In this document: piece after piece, positions 46,781 through 57,305 of the stretch | Layout: every line of letters begins with the position of its first letter | Numbering within the stretch: the first letter of the stretch is position 1 | NCBI RefSeq assembly: GCF_002994745.2 | Contig: NC_037094.1 | Span: 46,761,139 to 46,825,138, forward strand | Length of the DNA: 64,000 nucleotides | Source: Rosa chinensis | Lineage: Eukaryota > Streptophyta > Magnoliopsida > Rosales > Rosaceae | Direction: 5' to 3' | Notes under the pieces: generated by a model | Told to the model about the DNA's origin: nothing | Databases searched by the model: none | The model's input: the letters and a program-made list of their open reading frames with translations, nothing else | Translations under genes and position numbers: made by a program

Positions 46781-47660
46781 GGTGTCCTATCGATCTTCTC
46801 TCTTAATATGAGAGAATGATCAGTAGCTAGCCGCCTATCAGATTAGTATCGATCAGTATTGTGATTATTCTTTTCAGGCTTAGGGTTGAGGGTTTCTGGT
46901 TTTCCCTTTTTTTGAGTACATGCACCCTACGACTTGATGTGGCGGTCATGTATAACAACTTCATCATAATTCTAGTGTGACCGTTGACTGTCTACAATAC
47001 TACATGGTCTTAACAAAAATCAGAGATATCCAAGGCATGGGTGTAGGAGTTGATGTGATCCTTGACATTAGTATTCATAGTTATTAAATTCTTTCCTTAA
47101 ATCTTTCAAGCATTGATTTATGTCCATTTGTTTTTCTTTTGCTGAAACGAATGTCCTTAAATTTTTCAAGCATTGAATTATGTCAATTTTTTTTTTCTTT
47201 TGCTCAAATGGTTAAAAAACATTTTTTGTTAAATAGTACTGGCCTCTTGACACCCGCTCCGTGTGTCAATTGACATTTTTTATTTAAAAAAAGGACTAAT
47301 ATTGTAAACGTGCGTAAGTTTAAAACTAATTAAGAGGAAAAAAAATTAGAGAAAATTGGTGCCTTAGATTAGCATTTTTTTTTTCTTTGCTTAGTGACTT
47401 TACTTCTGACTACCCGAGGATTGTGGGTTAGCCACTAATTCCAGTGGTACGATATTCTTGGACTTAATATTTTCATATCTTGACAACGATACGTACGCTT
47501 GGGTAAATGTGAATTAAGTCAATGACGCCGTTGCCGGGGATTAGGGTTTAATAGCCTTAATCCCTTGGTGAATCGGTTCTTTAGGTCACTTTAGCATATT
47601 TTTATTTCTTTGTTATAAAAAAAAAAAAAACAGAATTGTGTTTAAGGATATTTCTATTTG
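46781..47660. other. Upstream region of the second WAT1 gene, with repeat scraps
   Basis: The promoter of the minus-strand transporter should lie at the left of this stretch, but no clear TATA box was seen. A duplication of about 65 bases (TTAAATYTTTCAAGCATTG and flanking sequence) lies at 47095-47215. At 47521-47545 a TGACGCCGTTGCCGGGGATT word resembles the tRNA-Asp primer site and leader of Athila/Tat-type Ty3 elements; no LTR was found beside it. Confidence 0.5.
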
Positions 47661-47841
47661 TGTTTGGCCAAAACTCTAGGTTACTTAACCTAGTGGTAAT
47701 AGGGTTTAATTAGAAGAGTCTAGAGATTATCTTTTCTTGTATGATTCTAACTCTATGCATTGTAATCCTCTATATAAAGAGGCCCCTATTATCAATGAGA
47801 ACACACAGCAATTTTCTCTCAATTTCAGTTTCTCTACAACA
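47661..47841 (+). repeat. 5' LTR of copia element 3
   Basis: A 181-bp LTR starts TGTTTGGCCAAAAC and ends TTTCTCTACAACA. It contains CTCTATATAAAGAGGCCCC and ATTATCAATGAGAACACAC, a TATA box and likely transcript start region. The start is inferred from the TG next to a non-repeated flank. Confidence 0.65.
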
Positions 47842-47855
47842 CGTTATCAGCACGA
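47842..47855 (+). other. Primer binding site of copia element 3
   Basis: CGTTATCAGCACGA follows directly after the LTR, a primer-site sequence common in plant copia elements and different from the TGGTATC type of copia element 2. Confidence 0.7.
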
Positions 47856-49044
47856 AGCCCTAACCCTAAAACCCTAAATTCATAGCCTTCAAATCCCAGG
47901 AACCATCTCCGCCCACCTTGAAGTTTTCACCTCCAGGAGCCCAGAACCGACGGCGCTGCCCCTAGAACCGGCCAGAATCGACCTGAACCGGCCACTAGAA
48001 GAGACCAAACCGGCCTCCTAAGAAGGATCCGAGATCTCCTGCCTGGTTTGCCACCTTCCAATCCACCTTGCACTGCCATCTTCTGTCAATAGCTGAACCT
48101 CGTCCCCAGACTCCAGGAACCGGCCCTGACCAGAACCGGCCTGGAAACAACCAAACAGTCTGCCTGAATCTGCCGCACCTTTGAACCGCCGTCTGCCTCT
48201 CCAGCCTCTACCTTCAGCCCTGTGAAGCCCAGCCCAAAGACAGAAGCCCTAAGCCTAGAAGCACAGAAGCGACTCGGCCCAAAGACAGAAGCCCAGAAGC
48301 CTGAAGCCCACTGACGTCATCCCTGCATCATTAGCTACGTCAGCATCCACGTCAGCCTCCAGTAAGCGCCCAGTCAGCCTGCCACGTCAGCTTCAGAGCG
48401 CCACCTCAACACCTGGCAGCCACGTCAGCACCTGCAGTCAACGCTGGTCAACGGCCAATCAACGCCGATCAACACTTTTTTGGTGACTTTTCCGGCCACT
48501 TTTCGGGCAACATTTTTCCGGCCAACTTTTCGGTTAAGATTTCCGGCAATTTTTCAAGGTAAACTTTTCTAAAAGTTCCCTTTTTTAAAAGTTTTTATTA
48601 CTTTTCTCTTCTTTTTATCGGGGACTTCCAACATCCCTTCTTCTACCCCTCTTTCTTCTTCATAGGGGAGACCCAAAAGCCGAACTGTGGGGGTTCGTGC
48701 TCACTCCAAGCTTGGAGCTTGTAGGGTCCTCCAAACTTAGAATTTGTTGAGAAGAAAACGATCGACCACATACATCGTTGTTTCGATCTAATCCAAAACC
48801 CCTCTTGGAATCGGATTTTTCTTGGAAGCGACTATGCTCAGAAAATCCCTAATTTCTTGGAAACGACTACTCTCAGGAATTTAATAGTTTTTCGTGGTAG
48901 CCTTTTCGCTCCGAAACTAACCCTGATCTTGTGTTGTTTTTCAGGATGAGTTACCTGAACAAGTTGAAGTTTGTTCCACTAGAGACAACCGGTGTAGGAT
49001 ACCATACATGGGTCCGAGATGTGCACCAACATCTTAAGGCTGAT

Positions 49045-50101
49045 TGACAGGACCCGCCCCCGGATTTCACCTTGAAATCCAAAGTGGCCCTGCAGAGTCC
49101 ACCTTAGAAGAAATTTTTCCAAAAATTTGGCAGAACTTCCCCTAGAATGGACTACCCAAAACCTGGAGAAATGAAATTTATACTTCTAAATTACCCATCC
49201 TTATTCTCTTGGAGCCACCCTGCTCTCCAAATCACAACATCTTCCAATTCACATTACACAAATCTCAACTTAATAACATTAATCCCACAGGTAATTAGAG
49301 CAATTCTAATAAAAATGGTAAACAAGGAAAACCTAATTCAAAGGAAACCGCGGAAGCCATGCTGTTGACTATGCCTCAACTCCATGTACGCCCGACCTCA
49401 ACTAATTTCGCCTGCAAACTGGGCATTTGAAACCGAAGGGCCCAGGGGAAAAGTATTGAAAACACGTTAGTGTGAGTGGACAAAAATAAATAAATAAGAT
49501 GATTTAAATGAAGCAATCTTAAATACTTTTCCCACTTATTTAAATTTATAAAACTTTGATGCATGCAACGTTTATAAAACTTATTTCTTTAAACTCAAAA
49601 ACTCGTGAAAAACATACCAGCCCCGCTGGTTAAGAGAAATCGGACTAGCCCCGCTAGTCAAGTAATAATATAAAAGTAGGGGAAGAAGATAGACATACGA
49701 ATGAGCCTCCCAGGCTCGGGTGATAGCCTTCCAGGCTAAAGTACTCCCATATACTCCCGTTATATACCAGCACGCCACTAAGTGTAGCGATTAGAATACT
49801 GGGCTTCAGCATTACTGTCACAAAGACAGTAACCAGCGCCACAAAGGCGGACGGGCTTCGGTGATCCCATCACCTCGCCACAAAGGCGGAAGATCAATGC
49901 TAGCAATGATAATAGTCACCCAAAGTATGGCAAAAGAAAATCCGAAAACCACATAAATCCATAAAGCTTCCCCCAAATTCTCACAGTAAGGCGAAATATC
50001 ATCGACGTGTCTCACACGCCAAAAGTATCTCAAAATCAATAGCAGAAAGGCGAGATCAAACAAAATCATAATTCTCAAACCGAAATCATTACTAAGGCAT
50101 T
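49045..50101 (-). repeat. Left arm of a 1057-bp inverted LTR repeat
   Basis: This stretch is found reversed and complemented at 59095-60151 with the same length and only scattered base changes. Translations of both copies differ at one or two residues per 60-90. The arms end at the same point in the LTR, at GGCATT/AATGC. The frames inside it are not genes. Confidence 0.85.
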
Positions 50102-51581
50102 CCTAATGCCAAAACCAAGATCGAATAAATAAACAAGAATTAATTCCATCGAAATCCCATTTCGAAAATCTTTCAGAAATCTCAAATCGACGAATAGAAA
50201 TATAATTAAATAGTATAATTCCTGAAATCACCTCGGAAAATAATTCATTGAAAATCACATAATCATAATTTCAAATAATAATCAATCTCTGAAAATCAAT
50301 TCATATTCTCAAAAATAAATCATAAATCCAAACCCGAGCATAATAAGTTCATATCCGAAACTCATGAAAAATCAATGTCAAATTATAATCCAAGACAAAA
50401 TATCATGCTCGACAAATAAACGATAATTAAATAAATCAATAATTTCAAAATAAATGCATGCATCATTATTTAAAACAAAAGTCCACTCACAGTACTATTT
50501 AGGCGTTCACGCGTACAAGTTCCTTCGTCGAGCAATAGCTCGGTACGTCGCCCTGTACACAAATATATTCCGTGAATAACTATTCTAATTAAATACGATT
50601 CTCAAAATCGAATCCTCATAGATCATCTCTCTCTTATAACTACTCCACCAGCCCTAAATAGAAACATCTCCAACTAACTGTCTGACAAAACCTCATGACA
50701 ATCTCATTACAGATACAACATTGCGCAAATTTTCCAAACCCTGTATATACCAAATCCTTTAATGGACTACGATGTCTCTAACAACACTAGTAGATGTTCC
50801 AAATTTGATCCAAGAGTTGACCAACTAGATTAGAAACTCAATACTTGAAATGAACGATTCTCAAACTGAAACCTTGCCAGTCATAATAATTTGATCGATT
50901 CCATAGCAACCGAACTCAAACATTCTAAAAGAGAGAGTTTTCCTAACTAATTAAGAAAGCTATTTTATTTTGGATTGATCAAAATTCGAGTCTAGCATCT
51001 AGTAATTCAGATTGTGGTGCTCTCGGTAGTTAGAATTACATGAGTATATGAATTAAGAATATCATTTGGGGCAATAGAGATCAACGAGAACGACATGGAT
51101 TTAACCAGATTTCAGATTTATGACTATTAAAGAAGTGTAGCCTCAGCTAAGAACAATTTGAGTGTGATGCATCTTCTTCCGGATATGATTCGTTGAGCTA
51201 GAGTAGAGTTAGTAGTTATCATTCTTTTTGCTTGCACCGGATTTCTGAAGACTTGGTACATAACATGGTAGTTAAGTGAGTACTAACTTGTGAGAAATAG
51301 TAGCAGTTTGATTGGAGACATTGGTAATTAGTAAATCTCTTGAGACACCTTTGATTTAGAAAAGTTTTTCACATTATCGTATTTATAAAAGTTTTCGAGT
51401 GAGGTGTTATATGTGTGGCCAGTAAGGTAGCTATCAAATGAGTTTTCTTAGTCGACTCGAAATGTCATCTCAAGGCTGGACCAATGATTTTAGTCAGGTA
51501 TCAAAGTAGTACAGCGGAAGTGTATTGACCCCATAACCTACTTGATTAAAAACTTATAGGTTCGTTCGAGGTTGACTGACA
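50102..51581. other. LTR remainder and retroelement leader debris
   Basis: Up to about 50760 the sequence follows the solo LTR at 41100-41650, with landmarks GCATGCATCATT and AAAAGTCCACTCAC. Beyond, from about 50770 to 51490, is AT-rich sequence with no frame. At 51495-51580 a worn primer site (AGGTATCAAAGTAG) and leader sequence match 60154-60238 in the same direction. There is no LTR end before this primer site, so it is truncated. Confidence 0.55.
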
Positions 51582-52350
51582 TGCTAAAAGCAAGCGCATA
51601 ATTTAACCCTGAAAATGTGATCGTTAGTATAGAATAAGTAGGGATCGTTCTAGCTGGGGATTGAGGGTACACCTGTAATTGCAAAAACAACTAAAGAATT
51701 AAAATAAGTATAAAATATTATTTACAAAAATAAAACAAGGAAAGAAATATATACAAGTAAACACAATTAGGGTTAGAATTAATAAATTGAAAATTAAAAT
51801 AAATAAAATAAAAGAAAGGTAAAAAAATATATACAAGGGTGGAACGCAAGGAACAAAGATCAAATCCACAATCATATGAATGAAATCCAATCACAATTCC
51901 TATAGTTGATTTTCTATGTCATGAGAAAGAAGTTGACCATGTGAAACGTTAGAAAGCAAACGATTTCCCATTTTTTACTTTCCTTCAATAATTAATCTAA
52001 GTGAAAGCACCTAAATCAATCCTATTGAACATGCAATCATAGTCTAGAAAGCTAGCTACTCAAGAACATATTCAATGCATGAAGAACAAAGAAAGGATGT
52101 CAACCAAAGTGCACAACCTAGTTATGAATAAGTTCACACTACTACAAATAGCCCATATAAGGACACCATATGAGGACACTTTTTGACCGGGGTGTCCTAA
52201 TAAGCTTACGAGGACGACTTGAGAAAACAGGAGCAAAATACTGCTGCCCCGCATATTTTTTTTCATCAAAAGTTAAACTTCCCTCTTCGGTTTTTTCCCA
52301 AACATATTCGCACTTTGGCCTCTGTTTTACAGTTGACCTCTTTCTTCTCT

Positions 52351-52393
<43 letters not shown>

Positions 52394-52604
52394 CTTGATC
52401 TCTTCCTCGTCCAACAAATTGGAGCTCTGATTCCTTAGCTCTGAGCAAAACAAATCTCACCACAGCTGGGTACTTCTCTCTCCTCCTCTATCTGCCTATA
52501 TCTTTTTCTTCTCGCTAGATCTATATGCTCTATCCAGATCATAACGTGGCGATGGCTTTCTCCTATATCCATATCGGAATTAGATGGTATGCCAGGTGGT
52601 CGAT

Positions 52605-52925
52605 TCATAATCCTTTATGTGGATGAGATGCTAGAGGTTTAATTTTGTTTTCATCTACTCTTCCGCAGATGCCAAGACCAAACCTTAAGGTCAAAAATCC
52701 TCTCAGCAATGCCGCCCCCGTTGTCTCTCTCCAAATCCCCAACCTCGCCGCTATCCCTAGACGCCTCCAACCCCGTCCGCGATGCCATTGAGGAGCTCCA
52801 GCGCTGCCAGCGCACCAATGTTGTACGATTGAGAACCTTTGTCGAAGCTTTCTGCTAACATATGGAGTCAGAGTTGGAATTGAGATTTTGCTTCGCATGT
52901 TTAAGCTGTCTCGCAGACAGTCCTA
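52605..52925 (+). pseudogene. Unassigned exon-like piece in CACTA element 3
   Basis: The plus strand carries a short frame MPRPNLKVKNPLSNAAPVVS from 52670. An overlapping frame reads LDASNPVRDAIEELQRCQRT near 52750-52810. The GC content and codon-like pattern are higher than in the flanks, and a CT-rich leader lies upstream. The two frames suggest a small insertion or deletion in a captured first exon. I do not recognise the parent gene. Confidence 0.35.
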
Positions 52926-53135
52926 CTCTTCCTTGCTCGATCTTAAGGTATAGAGTGGCCTTTTTTTAATTTATATTTGCATTTCGTGGATGATTGGTTT
53001 CGTTAATGGTAGTGATGATAGGATTGGGGATGAGAATTAACTGTTCAGGATTAGAAACTATATTCAATTAAATTTATGAAATGAATTTTTTTTTCTTTTG
53101 TTCATTAGTGCAATCTGCAACAAGGGATGGAGGGA

Positions 53136-53479
53136 AATCCTATTGCTGAAATCATCCAACCCATCGATATGATGAAGGTGAGTGTTGAAATGCATCAAGG
53201 TAGTAATTTCTGTGAGATTTGGATTGGACCCATGATTCCAACTCGGGTCTTTGAGCTTAAAGTTGGTTTCTTTTGATGGGTTTCAGATCTATGATTTGTG
53301 GGTCTATTTCGGATTTTGATTTGATTTAGTGGTGTAATGTGGTTTAATGGGATCGATGGTTTAATTGGTTTTTGTTGTGTTGGTTTTGGTGTAGTTGAGA
53401 ATTCAATTGGGTCTGGGATCAGCTGGACAAGTTGCCAGGACCATGATCAAGGAGGAGGGTTTTGGTTCATTGTATAAGG
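53136..53479 (+). pseudogene. Captured mitochondrial dicarboxylate/tricarboxylate carrier exons
   Basis: The first exon end at about 53152-53177 encodes IIQPIDMMK and is followed by GTGAG. The second exon, about 53396-53479, encodes RIQLGLGSAGQVARTMIKEE followed by GFGSLYK and GTAAG. Together they cover the PxD-type signature and first loop of the mitochondrial dicarboxylate/tricarboxylate carrier, an inner-membrane protein that exchanges 2-oxoglutarate, malate and citrate. Known plant carriers have IQPIDMIKVRIQLGQGS at this place. Only about 40 of some 300 residues are present. The splice phase between the exons is kept. Confidence 0.75.
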
Positions 53480-53798
53480 TAAGCTTATTTGGTGTGAATA
53501 CAATTTGACTTTTTGATTCATGATTTACTTGATTTAGTGCTGGATGTGTTGGATGAGGAATTTATATCTGTTTGAGGTCTCGAATTTTATATTCTTCATG
53601 CCAATCAGATATGTATTCCTTTCCATTAAAATGGGGATTGTTAGATTGGTCTATATATATATATATATATATCAGGCTGAGACATTAATATATAGATTGG
53701 TAAAGGTTAATATATTTTTTTTCCAGACAAGTATCTTGATCTTAACTGTTTATGGTTGCAATTTTTTTTCCCTCCGACTCATATTATTCTCTACACAG

Positions 53799-54071
53799 GA
53801 CTTGAGTAACCAACCTAGGTTATTGCAAACCCAACTTTCCGAAATAAAGAAGAAATTAAGGTGAATGCTAGAAAATTGAGTTGTGTTTTCTGGTTTCATT
53901 CACTTATGTTGCTGTAGAGCCCTTGGTTAATAATCCCGTACTAATTAATATTATGCAAATCTTGAATTCTGCAGCTGTTGGATGAACCTTGATAAGATCA
54001 ACAATGTAGATCAGTTGGGGCAAATGGAAGATTCAATTCGAGAATCGTGTAACCAGATTCAAACACATAAG
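53799..54071 (+). pseudogene. Captured MIKC*-type MADS-box exons (AGL30/65-like)
   Basis: Exon 53799-53861 (AG before, GT after) encodes DLSNQPRLLQTQLSEIKKKL. Exon 53975-54071 encodes WMNLDKINNVDQLGQMEDSI followed by RESCNQIQTHK and GTATC. These match the keratin-like coiled-coil region of MIKC*-class MADS-box transcription factors that act in pollen (AGL30, AGL65 and relatives). The DNA-binding MADS domain and the C-terminal part are absent. The phase across the junction is intact. Confidence 0.75.
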
Positions 54072-54918
54072 GTATCATCCTGCTTTAGTTGTGGATTATA
54101 AGAAATTATGTGTATGCCCTGCTGATGTTAGGATTGTGCTGTTTGAATAATGTCACATGATTAATCTTTTGTATAATTGTGAAATTCTACGGTTAAGCGG
54201 TAGATTTCTTTTCCAATTATGATGTTTAAATATATACTTGTCTCTCTCCATCATCATCATCAACATATGTTGCAGTACTTTGAAAGTATATTTCCCCCCT
54301 GTACTAATCTCTATTGAATTAAGTTACATTGTATTCCGTTCTACACTGTCCTGAATTAAGTTACATTGTATTCCATTCTACTCTATTGAATTAAGTTACG
54401 TTTTTCATTCTACTCAAAAGTTGGATTTCATAATTTCTGTTTTAGCATGGTGACACTGTTTGTGAGTAGTACTATAGCTTTATTTCTTATGTTCTATATA
54501 AATAGATTCATTATAATCTCTGACCTCCATATTCTGAAAATAAATTTCTTTGATCAGTAACGTCTTCTAGAAAATGAAGGATTTCTCATAGAAAAATTAG
54601 GAACAAGTTATTCTGTTCTCTCTGTCTGTTTCTACCTCTGTCTCTTTCCCTCTCTGGATATCAAAGAGTCTTGCAGACACTGTTTTCTTATACCAAGAAT
54701 ATTGTCCTGTGGATGGTTAATTTAGTTTAATTTGGATCCTTAGCATAATGAAGATATCATATTGTGAGTGGTCCATTCTTCATGATTAATACATGTTTAA
54801 AAAGCACAATTTCAAATTGAATCATGTTATGCATCCCATCAGCTCATATGCAGTGGGTTTTCTCTTTTCTATTTCTTTTCGCATAGATTAATGATTTAAG
54901 ACGCTTTATTTTTTGTAG

Positions 54919-55893
54919 TGTTATGAACCTCTTCGGTGTTCTCAAGTATAAGAAGATGGGGGAAGACGTTCTTTGTAATTCTGGTCTACCATTTACAATA
55001 ATCAGGTTTCGAAACATTCTAAGAAACTAAACTAGGGCAGCTTACTAATAAGCTGTATATTCTTAAAATTGTTGTTTATCATGAATATAAGTTATATGTC
55101 TTTCAGGGCTGGTAGATTGACAGATGGACCTAGCTTACACATCATATGATCTTAATACATTGCTCAAAGCTACAGCTGGCCAACAATGTGCAGTCCTAAT
55201 AGGTCAAGGTACGATTATATGTTTACAGAAGTGGAAATGAGCATCAGGTATATAATTATAGGTTTAGTTCCTGAGGCTGAATAACGCTTCCTATAATTAT
55301 AGGCTTGCTTATGTCATATTTGTTGCAAAAATGCTCCTTTAGGGTTTGTGATGCATCTAAGTCATTCAAAACATTTATTCCAGTTATGAATGTGTTCAAG
55401 AACAAAATAAGAAAGGCAAACTGAGATACCATAATAATAACGATAAAAATTACATTTTTTGTTTGAAGTTGTCTATTCTAGGCTCCTGCAGTTCAATATT
55501 ATTGACGCTCTCTATTTGCTGAATCCAGTCTAGTTCCGGGAACATTTCTCAAAAACCTAGAAATTAGCCACACATTGAGCCACTTTCAATATGTGGGGAG
55601 GATTATTTAGTTTGGTGGAATGTGTGGTGATTTACATAAGGAATTGCACTAGATACCAATATATTAGGTTTTCCTGGTATGCATGGCTTTGGTTTAGGAA
55701 AGGATATTACCTGTGTATAGTGTTAGTAGTCCTTTGTATCTTATGCCTTTATTTTGATGGGTTTAATTATTTATGTGATCCAGTAGATACACTAGTTGGA
55801 GAGGTTAGCAGACTTGTTGTTGCTGAAGCTTGCATACAGGCCCTGGACATAAAATGCACTGAAGGAAAAATATTTGAAGTCAACTCAGTTGAG
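54919..55893 (+). pseudogene. Captured NAD(P)-binding Rossmann-fold protein exons
   Basis: Exon 54919-55004 encodes VMNLFGVLKYKKMGEDVLCN followed by SGLPFTIIR. Exon 55107-55208 encodes AGRLTDGP, then after an extra AGCT (4 bases) TSYDLNTLLKATAGQQCAVL. Exon 55785-55893 encodes VGEVSRLVVAEACIQALDIK followed by CTEGKIFEVNSVE. This is the C-terminal part of an atypical short-chain dehydrogenase of the chloroplast NAD(P)-binding family. All borders are GT-AG. The N-terminal GxxGxxG nucleotide-binding part is missing and the 4-base insertion shifts the frame, so no enzyme can be made. Confidence 0.75.
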
Positions 55894-55923
55894 GTAACAA
55901 TCTCTTTGTAACAATCCTACAGA

Positions 55924-55959
<36 letters not shown>

Positions 55960-56443
55960 CATGTTAAGTATTAAGTATTTGCCATTTAGTTACTTTCAAC
56001 TTTCATTTTTTTTTGTCAGTAGCGTTATGTTTTCAACTTGTTTGGCAGAGCTATAATGGTTTGTTTTCAACTACCTCCATCTTAAATATAAGTGAATGTC
56101 ACTCAAGTTTTAAATTCTGATTGTGATGATAATGGATGCATTTAACTATAATGGTTTGTTTTCTAATGGATCATATGAAATGACTTTTTTTTCTTCCCCA
56201 AATTTCACCACAAGAACCAAAGGTGGTTGATCTTGCTCGATTCCTGACTAAAAGTGGGACCTGTATGTAAGGAGCAGAAAGCTAAAGTTACCTAAACTCC
56301 ACAGCTAAACTTACTTCAACTTCACTAAATAACATGTATTTGATCTTTTCTTTGCGGTTGAATCTCTGTTAATCAATTAGTAGGTCCTTTTGCACCTCAT
56401 AGATAGGATTCATACTAATTATAATTTTCTGGTGATTGTTTAG

Positions 56444-56685
56444 CTGATCAAGATGGAGGCTGATATCCTCCTATCTCTGAAATTTGAAATGGGAAATCTC
56501 AATGTTGGTACATCCTTGAGGTAATGATGGTCTACACTCATTTCTGGTTGCTTATTACGGCTGCTCAACAAGCCTAAAATGGTGACTAATTGTTGCTCAT
56601 TTGACATTATTTTTGGCAGAAAATTCATTGATCTTGCTCAAGGGAGTTACTACAAACTAAGTTTCCTTTGTAACCTCTCTCTTAC
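56444..56685 (+). pseudogene. Captured A-type cyclin exons
   Basis: Exon 56444-56520 encodes LIKMEADILLSLKFEMGNLN followed by VGTSLR, and the next exon from 56620 encodes KFIDLAQGSYYK. A-type cyclins have the block VxKMEADILxxLKFEMGNPTxxTFLRRF at the end of the first cyclin fold. So this is a short internal part of a cell-cycle cyclin. The first exon is bounded by AG and GT. The second has no clear end. Confidence 0.65.
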
Positions 56686-57082
56686 ATATTTGGATTTGCC
56701 AAGTTGATACTATCTGATATTGACTGCTTGCTCTTTTGTGTTTTCTGCAAACTCCTAATATGCAGTTTGAGACTTTAAGGACATTGTATCAATTATCTAA
56801 ATATCTGTTTATTGGCTTGTTTGTTTAGGTTCTTATTTTGTCAAGGGCAGATCATTGGAGTTCCTTTGGCTTTGCATCTATTCAAGGTTTATAGAACATA
56901 CCTAATGAGAAAATTAGTGTAGTAGTTACTATACTTTGTAAATTTCTTTGTAGTTGACTCTCCTTAGATCGGATCTTAATTAGTATACATATTGTAATAG
57001 TGTATTTTGGTGACTAATATATTGCTTTTGGTGCTTTTGAGAATGCTTGTGATATTTTTTTTTTGCATGGTTTTCAACATTT

Positions 57083-57305
57083 AAGGACACTGGAAAAGAG
57101 TCCTCTTTTCCCTACCAGGACACTTAAACTGTGTCCTTAAAAATCCAAATCAAGTGTCCTCGTATACAATAGAGGACACATTTTTCTTGATATAGAATGC
57201 ATTTTATGTGTCCTCTATTGTATACGAGGACACTTGATTTGGACTTTTAAGGACACAGTTTAAGTGTCCTAGTAGGGAAAAGAGGACTCTTTTCCAGTGT
57301 CCTTG
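57083..57305. repeat. Near-perfect palindrome at the right end of CACTA element 3
   Basis: Arms of about 97-100 bases (57083-57182 and 57209-57305) pair almost perfectly around a loop of about 26 bases. They contain subterminal AGGACACTT motifs in both directions. A transcript across it would fold into a long hairpin. Confidence 0.85.

Noticed and set aside
49581..50078. Open frames of 62-86 aa, repeated at 59118-59615
   Set aside because: They are the same LTR sequence read twice because of the inverted arms. They have no domain and fall in a terminal repeat.
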